Shown here: positions 7,854 to 16,214 of the stretch, in pieces
Layout of the letters: each line of letters begins with the position of its first letter
Position numbering within the stretch: the stretch's first letter is position 1
NCBI RefSeq assembly: GCF_027487935.1
Contig: NZ_JAIYCP010000024.1
Location: forward strand, 61,155 to 125,154
Length of the DNA stretch: 64,000 nucleotides
Direction: 5' to 3'
Source of the DNA: Brevundimonas sp.
Lineage (GTDB): Bacteria > Pseudomonadota > Alphaproteobacteria > Caulobacterales > Caulobacteraceae
Program-made: the position numbers and the translations under genes
Notes under the pieces: model-generated
What the model was told of the DNA's origin: nothing
The model's input: only the letters and a program-made list of their open reading frames with translations
Database searches by the model: none

Positions 7854-10034
7854 ATGATCAGTCGCAGAACCCCGGGCGCGCTCGCCTTTGTCGTTATGGC
7901 AGGGCTGGCCTCTTCGGCCCTGTTGATCCCGTCAGGTGCCGCCTGGGCCAATCCGGCTGCCGCTAACGCGACACCCGTGATTTCCGCCGAGACCGCCGGT
8001 GAAGTCGCCGTGGTCGAGGCCGAGATTGAGCGCGCGGCTGCCCTCCGGGCGGCCAAGACTCTCCAGCACACCTACGCCCAGTATGGAGAGTATGGTCTCT
8101 GGACCGATATGGCCGCGCTGTTCAGCCGGAACGGTGAGCTGGTGATCGGCGACCGGACGATCTCCGGACCGGCCGCCATCGAGGCCTACCTCCGCAATGA
8201 AATCGGCCTGGGCCAGGACGGCCTGCCGCCCGGGGCCGTCAATACCCAGCTGATGATGGCCCCCGTCATCACCCTGGCCGCTGATGGCCAGACGGCAAGG
8301 GGGCGGTGGCAGGAACTGACGCTGCGCGGCCGCATGGGTGGGACCGCCGATTGGTCCGGCGGCATGCAGGTCAATGACTACGTCCGTGAGGACGGGGTCT
8401 GGAAGATCGCCCGCATGCACGTGATTCCGCAGTTTGCGGGACCCTATGAAACGGGCTGGTTCAGCATCGGGCCGGAAATCCCCTTCGTGCCCTATCACTA
8501 CACCTCGGAAGAGGCGGGCCGGCCTGTCTCGCCCCTGACGCCCGGGCAACTCGACGCCCTTCGCAGCGCGGGCACGCAGAGCTCGCTCCCCGATCTGGAG
8601 CGTCGCGTCGCCCGGATGAACGACGAGGATCAGGTCCGGAACCTTCAGAACATCTACGGCTACTATCAGGACCGGAAGATGTGGGACGACGCGACCGACC
8701 TGTTCGAGTCGGGCGCCGTGTTCGAAATCGCCGGCCTCGGCGTCTATGAGGGCGTGGCCAGTATCCGCCGGGCGTTTGAACTGCAGGGTCCGCAGGATCT
8801 GCAGCGTGGTCAGGTCAACGACCAGCTTCAGCTTCACACCGTCGTCTCGGTCGCCCCCGGGGGTACCGAAGCGGTCGCACGCGGCCTGCAATTCGGCATG
8901 CTGACCCCGGAGCTCGGCCAGGCCTACTGGTCGATCTCCACCTTCGAGAACCGCTATGCGAAGGGGTCCGACGGCAAATGGCGCATCCGGGAAATGCGCA
9001 TCTATCCGCGGATGAAGACGGACTATTATCAGGGATGGCACCGCAACGCGGTCGTTGATCCCGTGCCGACGGGCGTCGGTGCACCGGATCGGCCTTCCCC
9101 CGCCCCGACCTCGCCCCAGGTCGCCAATGTGATCCCGGCCTTCTTCAACAACCCCGTGACCGGACGCCCGGTGACGATCCCGACGGGGTTCGCCGTCGTC
9201 GGCGATCTGGGCCTGCTGCGGGACCACGGCGCCTCATCCGCCTCCGGTGGCAATGAGACCGAACGTCTGGCCGACCTGCGCCGGCGCCTCGATGTGTCCG
9301 AAGCCTACGATGCCGTGGAGAACATCTCGTCCACCTTCGGCTACTACCTCGATGACTACCAGTGGCAGCGCTACGTCGAGAACTATTCGGTCGACGGCTG
9401 GCGGCGGAAGGGTACTGGCGCGGTCTATGCCGGACGCGCTGCGATCTTCAAGGCCGAGTCCCTGTCCTATGGACCCATGCCGGTCGTGCGGGACTGGATC
9501 CGTGTGCACACCCGGCTTCAGCCTGTGATCGACGTCGGGCCGGATGCCCAACGCGCCTTCATCCGCACCCGCATGTTCCTGTATTTCGCTAACTCTCGCT
9601 CACCCGGATCCTGGAACAGCGGGATGTATCCGAACGACCAGGCTGTCCTCGAGGACGGTGTCTGGAAGATGAGGGTCGGCGGCTGGATCGACGAGACCTA
9701 TTTCAACTCCCGCAGCTATGCCCTCGGCTGGGCCCGGCCGGATGCGCCGTCGACCGAGCGTCAGCAGGGCGGGGCACCGGCGGATCAAAGCGCACGGGGC
9801 TCGCCGGTTTCCTTCCCCCCCAGCATTCCGGCCGACCAGCTCGGACGTCGCGGCTATGGTGTGGTGCGTGGCTATCCGGGCTTTGCCGCCTGGCCAGAGA
9901 TCAAGCCGATGTGGTTCCACTACCGCAACCCCATCAGCGGCCGGACGCCCCCCCTGTTCTGCGCCGATGTGACGGTCTGTGTGCTGGAACCTGGAACCGG
10001 GACACCGCACCCGGTCGAGGGCTCCGGGGACTGA
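7854..10034 (+). CDS. Secreted protein with three NTF2/SnoaL-like domains (paralogue A)
   Basis: 726 residues with an N-terminal signal peptide (basic start, hydrophobic stretch, cleavage near AAWANP). Three copies of a nuclear-transport-factor-2/SnoaL-like domain follow, at about residues 60-205, 250-400 and 475-640. Each opens with a helix such as LQNIYGYYQDRKMWDDATDLF. Each continues to a G(A/V)xxI segment and ends with a strand such as DGVWKIARMHVI and a short aromatic motif ending in GW. The C-terminus has KPMWFHYRNPISGRTPP and three Cys-containing steps. The NTF2 fold serves as ligand-binding pocket, isomerase, dehydratase or cyclase scaffold; the activity here is unknown. It is adjacent to and similar along its length to the next gene. 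GAGGG precedes the ATG. Confidence 0.75.
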   Translation: MISRRTPGALAFVVMAGLASSALLIPSGAAWANPAAANATPVISAETAGEVAVVEAEIERAAALRAAKTLQHTYAQYGEYGLWTDMAALFSRNGELVIGDRTISGPAAIEAYLRNEIGLGQDGLPPGAVNTQLMMAPVITLAADGQTARGRWQELTLRGRMGGTADWSGGMQVNDYVREDGVWKIARMHVIPQFAGPYETGWFSIGPEIPFVPYHYTSEEAGRPVSPLTPGQLDALRSAGTQSSLPDLERRVARMNDEDQVRNLQNIYGYYQDRKMWDDATDLFESGAVFEIAGLGVYEGVASIRRAFELQGPQDLQRGQVNDQLQLHTVVSVAPGGTEAVARGLQFGMLTPELGQAYWSISTFENRYAKGSDGKWRIREMRIYPRMKTDYYQGWHRNAVVDPVPTGVGAPDRPSPAPTSPQVANVIPAFFNNPVTGRPVTIPTGFAVVGDLGLLRDHGASSASGGNETERLADLRRRLDVSEAYDAVENISSTFGYYLDDYQWQRYVENYSVDGWRRKGTGAVYAGRAAIFKAESLSYGPMPVVRDWIRVHTRLQPVIDVGPDAQRAFIRTRMFLYFANSRSPGSWNSGMYPNDQAVLEDGVWKMRVGGWIDETYFNSRSYALGWARPDAPSTERQQGGAPADQSARGSPVSFPPSIPADQLGRRGYGVVRGYPGFAAWPEIKPMWFHYRNPISGRTPPLFCADVTVCVLEPGTGTPHPVEGSGD

Positions 10035-10063
10035 TGGCAGGTTCAATCTTGAAAGGATTTCCG

Positions 10064-12196
10064 ATGACGGCAGGTATCAACCGGTTCAGGCCCCTGGGAA
10101 TTCTTCTGGCCGCCGCTCTTGTCCTCGGCGCGCAACTGGCGCTGCCCGGGTCGGCTTCTGCCCAGCGCATGACGCCGCCGCGGCAGGATGATCCCGTTGA
10201 GATGCTGGCCCGGGACGTGGAACGCGCCCGCTCGATCCGGCAGGTCAAGGACCTGCAGTATTCGCTCACCCACTATGCCCAGTTCGGCCTGGTCGATGAA
10301 ATCATGACGCTGTTTTCGGAAACGGCGGTGATCGAGCAGGTTTACGAAAACCGGACGATCCGGGGACCGGCTGCGATCCGTCGCTACTGGACCGAAAAGC
10401 TCGGCGGCCAGAACGGTCTGGGTCCGCAGCAGCTGTTCCACCAGATGTTCATGTCACCGACCGTGACGCTCAACTACGACGGTCGCGGCGCGTCGGGCCG
10501 ATGGACCGAACTGACCATGCGCGGACGCTGGAACGGCAACAATCCTTCGGCAGACTGGTCCGGCGGGATGCAGGTCAACGACTATGTTCGGGAGAACGGC
10601 GTCTGGAAGATCTCCCGTATCCGCGACTATCACCAGCTTGAGGGGTCCTGGTACGACGGCTTCTTCGCCGCCCATCCGGAACTGCCGCTGGTGCCCTATC
10701 ATTTCTCGCCCCTGCAGGTGGGTCGCCCCGTGCCCACCGAGCCCGGCGATGTTGACCGTTCCCTGCGCGGCCTGACGATGGAGCAGATCGAGGCGCAGAT
10801 CGACGCCATGAATGCGGAAGACGAGATCCGCAGTCTGCAGAACATGTACGGCTATTACGTCGACCAGAAGATGTGGGACGACGTCACCGATCTGTTCGCG
10901 ACCGATGGCGCGATGGAGATTGCCGGTGTGGGCATCTATGTCGGGTCCCAGAGCATCCGTCGCGGCCTGGAGCGGGATGGACCGCTGGGCCTCCAGCGGG
11001 GTCAGATCAACGACAACATCCAGCTGCATACGGTGGTTGAGGTTGATCCCAACGGCTATGAGGCCCGTGTCCGCGGCACCCAGCTCGGCATGCTGACGCC
11101 CGAACTGGGTACCGCCTTCTGGTCGGTCTCCACCTTCGTCAACCGGTATGTGAAGGGGGCTGACGGCAAATGGCGCATCCGGGAAATGCGCATCTTTCCG
11201 GACGTGAAGGCCGACTATTATCACGGCTGGCATCTCAGCCAGGTCGTGGACCCGGTCCCGACGGGCCGTCTCGCCCCCGACCGGGCCTCCGGTCCCGATC
11301 AGTCTCCCCAGGTCAGTGCGGTCATGCCGGCCTTCCTGCGGAATCCCGTCAATGGCCAGGGCGTCGGCTATCCGCGAGGCTTCTCGGTCGTCGGTGATGA
11401 CCGGCTGGTTGATGCACCTGCCGCCAGAGCCGCGCCGGCCCGCGCCGGCACGCCGGCCCAGAGAATGGCCGAAGCGCGCCGCAAGCTGAACGTGGCCAAG
11501 GCCTATGACGCCATCGAAAACCTGTCCGGTGCCTTCGGCGACTACCTCGACGACTGGCTGTGGGACGAGTTCTCCGCGATCATGGCCGAAGACGGCACGC
11601 GTCCGCAGGGCAGCGGTTTCCACGTCGGCCGGAACAACGTCTACAACGCCATGACGGAGTCGCATCGCGCGCCGCCGTCGGCGACCAACCCGCGCGACAA
11701 TGTCCGCCCGCACAAGCGCATCCAGCCGGTTATCCAGGTTACCCCGGACGGACGCCGCGCGACGCTGCGGACCCGGCTGTTCCTGTATTTCGCGAACGAC
11801 GTCCGCGCCGGGGCCTTCAACGGCGGCATGTATCCGAACGAGACCCTGGTGCTCGAGGAGGGTGTCTGGAAATACCAGGTCGGCGGCGTCATCGACCAGA
11901 CCTACATCGGATCGACCAGCTATGAAGACGGCTGGGCGCGGCGCGGCCTGGATCTGCCGCCGAGCCCTCCGCGTCGCGAGATGGGGCGTGGTAACGATGA
12001 GGGCGAGGAGTCGCGCTACTTCAACAGCGACATCAGCCGACCGGCCGACATTCCCTGGTCCCTGTTCAGCTACCGCCGTGGCGGAAATGCGCGCTTCCCG
12101 GATGTAAAGCCGATGTGGTTTGCCTATCGGAACCCCATCAGCGGCCGCACGCCACCCTACTATTGCCCGGACATCCTCACCTGTTTCGGGCCCTGA
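10064..12196 (+). CDS. Secreted protein with three NTF2/SnoaL-like domains (paralogue B)
   Basis: 710 residues from ATG 10064, chosen because GAAAGGA (10051-10057) lies 6 nt upstream and the protein then opens with a clean signal peptide (cleavage near GSASAQRM). An in-frame ATG at 10034, overlapping the previous stop, is the alternative and would add 10 residues. It has the same three-domain order as paralogue A. Matching landmarks are LQNMYGYYVDQKMWDD in domain 2, KWRIREMRIFPDVKADYY with GW, FGDYLDDWLWDEF in domain 3, and the shared C-terminal motif KPMWFAYRNPISGRTPP. The pair looks like a tandem duplication that has since diverged. They may form a heteromer or act on related ligands, which is inference. 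Confidence 0.75.
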   Translation: MTAGINRFRPLGILLAAALVLGAQLALPGSASAQRMTPPRQDDPVEMLARDVERARSIRQVKDLQYSLTHYAQFGLVDEIMTLFSETAVIEQVYENRTIRGPAAIRRYWTEKLGGQNGLGPQQLFHQMFMSPTVTLNYDGRGASGRWTELTMRGRWNGNNPSADWSGGMQVNDYVRENGVWKISRIRDYHQLEGSWYDGFFAAHPELPLVPYHFSPLQVGRPVPTEPGDVDRSLRGLTMEQIEAQIDAMNAEDEIRSLQNMYGYYVDQKMWDDVTDLFATDGAMEIAGVGIYVGSQSIRRGLERDGPLGLQRGQINDNIQLHTVVEVDPNGYEARVRGTQLGMLTPELGTAFWSVSTFVNRYVKGADGKWRIREMRIFPDVKADYYHGWHLSQVVDPVPTGRLAPDRASGPDQSPQVSAVMPAFLRNPVNGQGVGYPRGFSVVGDDRLVDAPAARAAPARAGTPAQRMAEARRKLNVAKAYDAIENLSGAFGDYLDDWLWDEFSAIMAEDGTRPQGSGFHVGRNNVYNAMTESHRAPPSATNPRDNVRPHKRIQPVIQVTPDGRRATLRTRLFLYFANDVRAGAFNGGMYPNETLVLEEGVWKYQVGGVIDQTYIGSTSYEDGWARRGLDLPPSPPRREMGRGNDEGEESRYFNSDISRPADIPWSLFSYRRGGNARFPDVKPMWFAYRNPISGRTPPYYCPDILTCFGP

Positions 12197-12215
12197 GGCA
12201 GGACCGGGCGCGCGA

Positions 12216-12863
12216 CTAGAAGCCCAGTGGACCCAGCAGCCAGGTCAACCAGATTCCGGCCGCGAGGCAGGGTCCGAAGGGCATCCGGTCCGTCGCTGAC
12301 ACAGGTGTTCCGACCAGCAGTCGTGCTGCGACGAAACTCAGTCCGGCGGCGGAGGCCCACAGGAGCACGCTCGGCAGACCGATCCAGCCGACCCAGGCAC
12401 CGCCGGCCGCGAGCAATATGGGGTCGCCGTCGCCGAGCCCCTCACGGCCGCGCAGCCGGCGATAGGCAAACGCCAGCAGCCACAGGCCGGCAAATCCGGC
12501 GGCCGCGCCGGCTATGGCGTCGAGCAGGGTGGTATGGTCCAGCAATGCCGCTGCCAGTCCACCGGTCGCGAGCAGGGGCAGGGTCAGTGCATCCGGGAGG
12601 CTGAAATGCTCGCCGTCGATGACCGCGATCAACAGCAACTGCCAGCCCAACAGGGCAGTCAGGACGGCGGCGAGGGGCACTGGCTGGGCCAGGGCGGCCC
12701 AGCCACCCAGCGCCGCTGCGGCCAGGACCATGAAGGCGAGCCGGCGCGGACCCGGGCGCGCGCCGGCGGCGCCGTGCGGCAGGGCCAGGCTGATCCGGGC
12801 GAGCATGGCGCCGACGATCAGCCCCGCGCCGCCCAACAGTATTCCGACGATCGCTGGCGTCAC
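12216..12863 (-). CDS. Prepilin-peptidase-like membrane aspartyl protease (A24 family), short form
   Basis: 215 residues from a GTG at 12863 (AGAGG lies 7-8 nt upstream). An ATG 60 codons earlier is possible, but that extension looks non-coding. The two catalytic Asp regions of type IV prepilin peptidases are present: VIDGEHFSLPDALT and GLGDGDPILLAAGGAWVG (the GxGD motif). They sit among several hydrophobic helices. The N-terminal cytoplasmic methyltransferase domain with its zinc cysteines is absent, as in the short TadV/CpaA-type or GspO-like stand-alone enzymes. No pilus or type II secretion genes lie nearby, so its substrate prepilin is encoded elsewhere. It is convergent with the NTF2-like gene, with 19 bp between stops. 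Confidence 0.75.
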   Translation of the reverse strand: MTPAIVGILLGGAGLIVGAMLARISLALPHGAAGARPGPRRLAFMVLAAAALGGWAALAQPVPLAAVLTALLGWQLLLIAVIDGEHFSLPDALTLPLLATGGLAAALLDHTTLLDAIAGAAAGFAGLWLLAFAYRRLRGREGLGDGDPILLAAGGAWVGWIGLPSVLLWASAAGLSFVAARLLVGTPVSATDRMPFGPCLAAGIWLTWLLGPLGF

Positions 12864-13235
12864 GGTCCGGCCTCTGAAGCAAGGCACCGCGCTCACGGCC
12901 CTTTGTCCGCGATCGTTTAGCCCGGACCGGGTGATGGGGCTACGGCCGGGCCTGAACCCCACAGGCAAGAACCGCGACCGCATCCGGGACGACGGGTCAC
13001 GGTTCCCATGAGGAAATGGACGGCGGTGACCTTGACCCCTCATGTTCGGGGTGGGGAGATCAGCAGAAAAATCGCCCTTGCGCCGCGCTATTTCGCCGCG
13101 AAGTGGGCTTCAGCCTGTTAATGTCCCTCCAACTTGACCCCGCGTGACCTTGGCAGCCGCCCGGGCGCGGTTTAGTTCGTTGGCCCTATCCGATCACCGG
13201 CCCACAGGGGGTCGAGCCTTACGGGAGAATTGCGC
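12864..13235. other. Intergenic region before the SCP2 gene
   Basis: About 370 bp between divergently transcribed genes, with no convincing coding frame. A small hairpin (CCCC...GGGG near 13036-13054) and TTGACC/TTGGCA-like strings near 13133-13158 are visible. No -10 element is good enough to name a promoter. Confidence 0.5.
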
Positions 13236-13541
13236 ATGGCCGATCTGGCCCAGGTTACCGAACACATCCGCAGCGCCGTCGGCGACAACTCCGGTCTGGG
13301 CAAGACCGTCAAGCTCGACCTCGGCGACGCCGGCAAGATCTTCATCGACGGGGCCTCGGTGCCGAACACCGTTTCCAATGAGGACAAGCCCGCCGACGCC
13401 ACCGTGTCGATGAGCTGGGATGACTTCATGGCCCTTTCGGACGGCCAGCTGGACCCGATGATGGCCTTCATGCAGGGCAAGCTGAAGATCGCCGGCGACA
13501 TGATGATCGCCCAGAAACTGGCCCCGCTGCTGAAGCGCTGA
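13236..13541 (+). CDS. SCP2 sterol-binding domain protein
   Basis: 101 residues forming a single SCP2-like lipid-binding domain. It runs from HIRSAVGDNSGLGKTVKLDL through the glycine-rich strand GKIFIDG. It ends in the typical DFMALSDGQLDPMMAFMQGKLKIAGD segment and a closing helix. Proteins of this type carry fatty acyl chains, acyl-CoA or sterols in the cytoplasm and often lie near beta-oxidation genes. The acyl-CoA dehydrogenase gene begins 74 bp downstream. The ATG at 13236 is preceded by GGGAG (13223-13227); a TTG two codons earlier is a poorer choice. A strong hairpin follows the gene, so expression may be separable from the next gene. Confidence 0.88.
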   Translation: MADLAQVTEHIRSAVGDNSGLGKTVKLDLGDAGKIFIDGASVPNTVSNEDKPADATVSMSWDDFMALSDGQLDPMMAFMQGKLKIAGDMMIAQKLAPLLKR

Positions 13542-13568
13542 GGCGCGGGACGACGAACTGACTTCCAG

Positions 13569-13598
13569 GGCGCGGCTCCTCCCGGGGCCGCGCCGTTT
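13569..13598 (+). terminator. Hairpin between SCP2 and acyl-CoA dehydrogenase genes
   Basis: GGCGCGGC (13569-13576) pairs with GCCGCGCC (13587-13594) across a 10-nt loop and is followed by GTTT. The T-run is short, so it may be a weak terminator or a 3' stabilising hairpin of the SCP2 mRNA. Confidence 0.5.
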
Positions 13599-13615
13599 CG
13601 TATCGGAGCACGACC

Positions 13616-14824
13616 ATGGATTTCCGGCATAGCGACAAGGGCCTTCACTGGCAGGAGCGGGTGCGCCGCTTCCTCGATGACCACGTCATCCCGCGTGAAG
13701 CCGAGTACTGGGCCCAGGTCCGGGAAGACCACAACCGGCAGCCGCCGGTCATGGAAGAGCTCAAGGTCCTGGCCCGCGAGGCCGGCCTCTGGAACATGTT
13801 CCTGCCCGGTCATCACGGGGCCGGACTGACCAATCTCGAATACGCCCCTCTGGCCGAGATGATGGGCCACCACATGTGGACGTCGGAGGTGTTCAACTGC
13901 AACGCCCCCGACACCGGCAATATGGAGGTGCTCCACCTGTTCGGTAACGCCGAACAGCAGGCGAGATGGCTGACCCCCCTGATGGACGGCAAGATCCGCT
14001 CGGCCTTCCTGATGACCGAGCCCGCGGTCGCCTCCTCGGACGCCACCAATATCCAGACCCGGATCGAGCGCGACGGCGACCACTATGTGATCAACGGCCG
14101 CAAATGGTGGTCCAGCAACATGGCCCATCCGAACGTCGCCGTGACCATCGTCATGGGCAAGACCGACCCGGACGCCGCCACCCACGCCCAGCAGTCCCAG
14201 GTCATCGTTCCGACCGACACCCCCGGGTTCCGGGTCGAGCGTCTGCTGTCGGTATTCGGCTATGACGAGCGCCCGATCGGCCATGCCGAGGTGGTGCTGG
14301 ACAATGTCCGGGTCCCGGTCGAGAACCTCATCGCCGGGGAAGGGCGTGGCTTCGAGATCGCCCAGGGGCGGCTCGGGCCGGGCCGTATCCACCACTGCAT
14401 GCGCACCATCGGCCTGGCCGAACGGGCGCTGGATCTCATGGTCGCGCGCCTTCTGTCGCGCACGGCCTTCAAGAAGCCGATCGCGGAGCATTCGGTCTGG
14501 GAACAGCGGATCGGCGAGGCCCGGACCAATATCGAGATGTGCCGCCTGCTGGTGCTGAAGGCCGCCTGGATGATGGATGAGGCCGGCAACAAGAACGCCA
14601 AGTCCGAGATCGCCCAGATCAAGGTCGCGGCCCCGCGCATGGCGCTCAAGATCATCGACGACGCCATCCAGGCCTTCGGTGGGGCCGGTGTCTCGGGCGA
14701 TACGCCCCTGGCCGAGATGTATGCCATGGTCCGGACCGTCCGACTGGTCGACGGCCCCGACGAGGTCCACAACCGGACCATCGCCCGGCTGGAATATGCC
14801 AAACACGGCGGTCGGGGCGGCTAG
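13616..14824 (+). CDS. Acyl-CoA dehydrogenase (ACAD10/11-like)
   Basis: 402 residues, normal for a flavin acyl-CoA dehydrogenase that introduces the alpha-beta double bond of acyl-CoA and passes electrons to ETF. The N-terminal helical domain opens with RRFLDDHVIPREAEY. The FAD/substrate region shows MTEPAVASSDATN and WWSSNMAHP. The C-terminal domain has GLGPGRIHHCMRTIG and QAFGGAGVSGDTPLAEMY, then RLVDGPDEVHNRTIARLE, which is the pattern of the ACAD10/11 group acting on branched or long-chain acyl-CoAs or hydroxy derivatives. It follows the SCP2 gene, which fits lipid or terpenoid acyl-CoA metabolism. A repeat-type hairpin lies right after the stop. Confidence 0.9.
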   Translation: MDFRHSDKGLHWQERVRRFLDDHVIPREAEYWAQVREDHNRQPPVMEELKVLAREAGLWNMFLPGHHGAGLTNLEYAPLAEMMGHHMWTSEVFNCNAPDTGNMEVLHLFGNAEQQARWLTPLMDGKIRSAFLMTEPAVASSDATNIQTRIERDGDHYVINGRKWWSSNMAHPNVAVTIVMGKTDPDAATHAQQSQVIVPTDTPGFRVERLLSVFGYDERPIGHAEVVLDNVRVPVENLIAGEGRGFEIAQGRLGPGRIHHCMRTIGLAERALDLMVARLLSRTAFKKPIAEHSVWEQRIGEARTNIEMCRLLVLKAAWMMDEAGNKNAKSEIAQIKVAAPRMALKIIDDAIQAFGGAGVSGDTPLAEMYAMVRTVRLVDGPDEVHNRTIARLEYAKHGGRGG

Positions 14825-14836
14825 GCCTCATCGTCT

Positions 14837-14865
14837 CCTCCCCGTTCGCCCGGCGGACGGGGAGG
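14837..14865. repeat. Palindromic intergenic repeat unit (CCTCCCCGT ... ACGGGGAGG)
   Basis: CCTCCCCGT (14837-14845) and ACGGGGAGG (14857-14865) form a 9-bp stem with a partly self-complementary loop. The left flank CGTCTCCTCCCCG is shared with the repeat copies at 25261 and 25339, so this is a shortened member of the same family. It may act as a 3' hairpin for the acyl-CoA dehydrogenase mRNA. Confidence 0.6.
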
Positions 14866-14932
14866 TGGCGCAGTGAGTTGCCCCGGCGGTCTCGCCATGC
14901 GAGCTTCGCCGCCGCTTTTGGGGAATACCACC

Positions 14933-16210
14933 ATGTTGAAACGTCTGGCCGCCGCCGCCGCCCTCGCGCTTGTCCTCGCGACTCCGGCCCTTGCCGATAC
15001 CCTCGTCGTCACCGCGGCGCGCATGGTGGATGTCGAACGCGGCCGCTATGTCGACAATCCCGTGGTCGTGGTCACCGATGGCCGGATCACGGCAGTCGGG
15101 ACGGCCGTGCCTGCCGGCCTGCCGGCCGATGCCCGCCGCCTCGACCTGCCGGGGCTGACCCTGCTGCCCGGCCTGATCGACATGCACGTCCACCTGGCCT
15201 CGACGCCCTATGTCTCGGGGTGGAACGAGCTGGACTATGCCGATGACTTCGGCGCCATCCTTCAGGTCGTCCATGCCCGCGCCAACCTGATGGCGGGTTT
15301 CACTACGGTGCGGAACCTGGGTGGCCCGGCGTTCGCCGATGTGGCCCTGCGCCAGGCCATCGACGGCGGTTTCGTCGAAGGACCGCGGGTCATTCCCTCC
15401 GGTGCCTCGTTCGGCGCGACCGGCGGCCATTGCGACGTCACCGGCATGCCGTACTCCATGGCCCAGGCCAATCCGTTCAATACCGACGGCGTCGAGAACG
15501 CCCGCCATGCCGTGCGCGAGGTGCGCAAATACGGGGCCCAGGTGATCAAGGTCTGCGCGACCGGCGGCGTCTTCTCGCGCAATACCGAACCCGGCCAGCA
15601 GCAGATGACCCTGGCGGAGCTGACCGCCGTCGCCGATGAGGCGCACATGTGGGGCCTGAAGGTCGCCGCCCATGCCCACGGTGCCTCGGGTATCGCGGAT
15701 GCCATCCGCGCCGGCATCGACACCATCGAACATGCCTCGATGATCGACGCCGAGGGCATCCGTCTGGCGGTCGAGCACGGGACCTGGCTGTCGATGGACA
15801 TCTACAACACCGACTTCACCCAGGCGACGGGCACGGAGTTCGGGGTCACCGAGGACAATCTGCGCAAGGATCGCGAGACCGCCCAGGTCCAGCGCGACGG
15901 CTTCCGCGCCGCCCACCGCGCCGGGGCCCGGATGGTGTTCGGCAGCGACGCCGCCATCTATCCGCACGGCCAGAACGCGCGGCAGTTCGCGATCATGGTC
16001 GAATACGGCATGACCCCCGCCGAGGCGATCCGCGCCGCGACGTGGAACGCCGCCCAGGCGCTCGGGCGGGAAGGCGATGTGGGGGCCATTGTGACCGGCC
16101 GCTACGGCGATCTGATCGCGGTGTCCGGCGACCCGCTGGCCGATGTGCGGATGCTTGAGACCGTGCCTGTGGTCATCAAGGGCGGGGCCGTGGTGCGCGA
16201 CGCCCGCTGA
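14933..16210 (+). CDS. Exported amidohydrolase (prolidase/imidazolonepropionase-like)
   Basis: 425 residues from ATG 14933, chosen because it opens with a clean signal peptide (MLKRLAAAAALALVLATPALA) and has GGGG upstream. An in-frame ATG 20 codons earlier would spoil the signal. It is a two-domain metal-dependent hydrolase of the amidohydrolase superfamily. Landmarks are LPGLIDMHVHLAS (first two metal His), QVIKVCATGGV (lysine expected to be carboxylated), VAAHAHG, TIEHASMID, and FGSDAAIYPHGQN (catalytic Asp). The family includes periplasmic Xaa-Pro dipeptidases and related cyclic amide hydrolases, which fits an exported enzyme. The natural substrate is not determinable. It is convergent with alr. 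Confidence 0.88.
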   Translation: MLKRLAAAAALALVLATPALADTLVVTAARMVDVERGRYVDNPVVVVTDGRITAVGTAVPAGLPADARRLDLPGLTLLPGLIDMHVHLASTPYVSGWNELDYADDFGAILQVVHARANLMAGFTTVRNLGGPAFADVALRQAIDGGFVEGPRVIPSGASFGATGGHCDVTGMPYSMAQANPFNTDGVENARHAVREVRKYGAQVIKVCATGGVFSRNTEPGQQQMTLAELTAVADEAHMWGLKVAAHAHGASGIADAIRAGIDTIEHASMIDAEGIRLAVEHGTWLSMDIYNTDFTQATGTEFGVTEDNLRKDRETAQVQRDGFRAAHRAGARMVFGSDAAIYPHGQNARQFAIMVEYGMTPAEAIRAATWNAAQALGREGDVGAIVTGRYGDLIAVSGDPLADVRMLETVPVVIKGGAVVRDAR

Positions 16211-16214
16211 GGTT

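Noticed and set aside
10454..11713. 419-residue minus-strand open frame opposite the second NTF2-like gene
   Set aside because: Composition rich in His, Asp, Arg and Gly typical of a shadow; the sense gene has a signal peptide and domain repeats.
12864..13043. 60-residue N-terminal extension of the prepilin-peptidase-like protein
   Set aside because: The extension is Arg/Pro-rich with no family similarity; the GTG at 12863 leads directly into the first membrane helix.
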